A stretch of DNA of 5,265 nucleotides. It comes from Actinomycetota bacterium (GTDB lineage: Bacteria; Actinomycetota; Humimicrobiia; Humimicrobiales; Humimicrobiaceae). The translations under genes and the position numbers were made by a program. Positions 4,986 to 5,265 of the stretch are shown here, piece by piece; position 1 is the stretch's first letter, and every line of letters begins with the position of its first letter. The DNA lies in assembly GCA_018399435.1 (NCBI GenBank), contig JAGYOJ010000117.1:1-5265 (forward strand), in the 5' to 3' direction. Below the pieces are notes generated by a model. That model saw nothing but the letters and a program-made list of their open reading frames with translations. It did not search any database and was not told the DNA's origin.

Positions 4986-5265
4986 CATATCATTATTTTT
5001 AATTTCTTTTTCAGTTTTTCTCTACCAGGTGTGTTTGCTTAGAGTACTCTCAATTTCTGATTTTTACCATTTTGCATTTTTAATTGTAAGCGTTGCCCTG
5101 CTAGGGTTTGGCATTAGCGGAAGCTTTTTATATCTATTTATTAACAAAATTAAAGACAGCAGATTGCTGTATATTATTTTTTCATTATGTTTTTCAGCTT
5201 CGGTAATTTTAAGCTTTATTGTTATTAATATTGTCCCCTTTGACTCTTTTAAGATTGCCTGGGAA
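4969..5265 (+). CDS. Membrane spermidine-synthase-like protein (3' truncated)
   Basis: The 99 visible residues run off the right edge without a stop. They hold three likely membrane segments (about 6-24, 34-58, 66-89). The signature LYQVCLLRVLSISDFYHFAFLIVSVALLGFG resembles the N-terminus of bacterial multi-pass proteins whose C-terminal part is a spermidine-synthase-like Rossmann domain. That domain would lie outside the window, so the enzymatic part is not seen. The reaction of these membrane homologues is not established, and polyamine synthesis should not be assumed. The ATG at 4969 is the earliest possible start, because a stop in the same frame (4960-4962) precedes it. It overlaps the sirtuin's last 17 bp, with no clear SD, so translation may depend on coupling to the sirtuin. 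Confidence 0.7.
   Translation, partial: MKKKINISLFLISFSVFLYQVCLLRVLSISDFYHFAFLIVSVALLGFGISGSFLYLFINKIKDSRLLYIIFSLCFSASVILSFIVINIVPFDSFKIAWE

Overview
The window is AT-rich (about one third G+C by eye) and densely coded on both strands, with eight recognisable protein genes plus a truncated gene at each end counted among them. It looks bacterial: there are sigma70-like -35/-10 pairs, one strong Shine-Dalgarno (SD) site, and membrane spermidine-synthase-like and ComF-like phosphoribosyltransferase families that I know mainly from bacteria. Several other genes (archaemetzincin, Clp1-type polynucleotide kinase, MNT/HEPN pair, paired-CBS protein) are as common or commoner in archaea. An uncultured low-GC anaerobic or thermophilic bacterium is my guess. 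I cannot assign a phylum from the sequence.

Layout: (1) 1-688, plus strand: the 3' end of an MNT nucleotidyltransferase overlaps a HEPN-domain gene by 4 bp, forming a type VII-like toxin-antitoxin module, followed by a probable terminator at 733-775. (2) 761-2128, minus strand: an archaemetzincin-type metalloprotease followed after 3 nt by a class I SAM-dependent methyltransferase, with a good promoter at 2149-2178. A perfect 15-bp inverted repeat lies inside the methyltransferase gene. (3) 2196-2777, plus strand: a ComF-like phosphoribosyltransferase, divergent from the protease and abutting, without a single spare base, the convergent paired-CBS gene (2778-3251, minus). (4) 3376 to the end, plus strand: a Clp1/Grc3-type polynucleotide kinase, a sirtuin, and the start of a membrane spermidine-synthase-like protein, joined by overlaps of 4 and 17 bp and so probably one operon with a promoter at 3326-3354.

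How they may work together: the MNT/HEPN pair is an accessory stress or defence module. The protease-methyltransferase pair has no known joint function. The kinase-sirtuin-membrane enzyme operon combines RNA 5'-end phosphorylation with NAD-dependent deacylation. That link is the least explained part of the window, but it rests on gene order only. I see no RNA genes, insertion sequences, CRISPR arrays or attachment sites. The longest stretch without a gene is about 124 bp (3252-3375).
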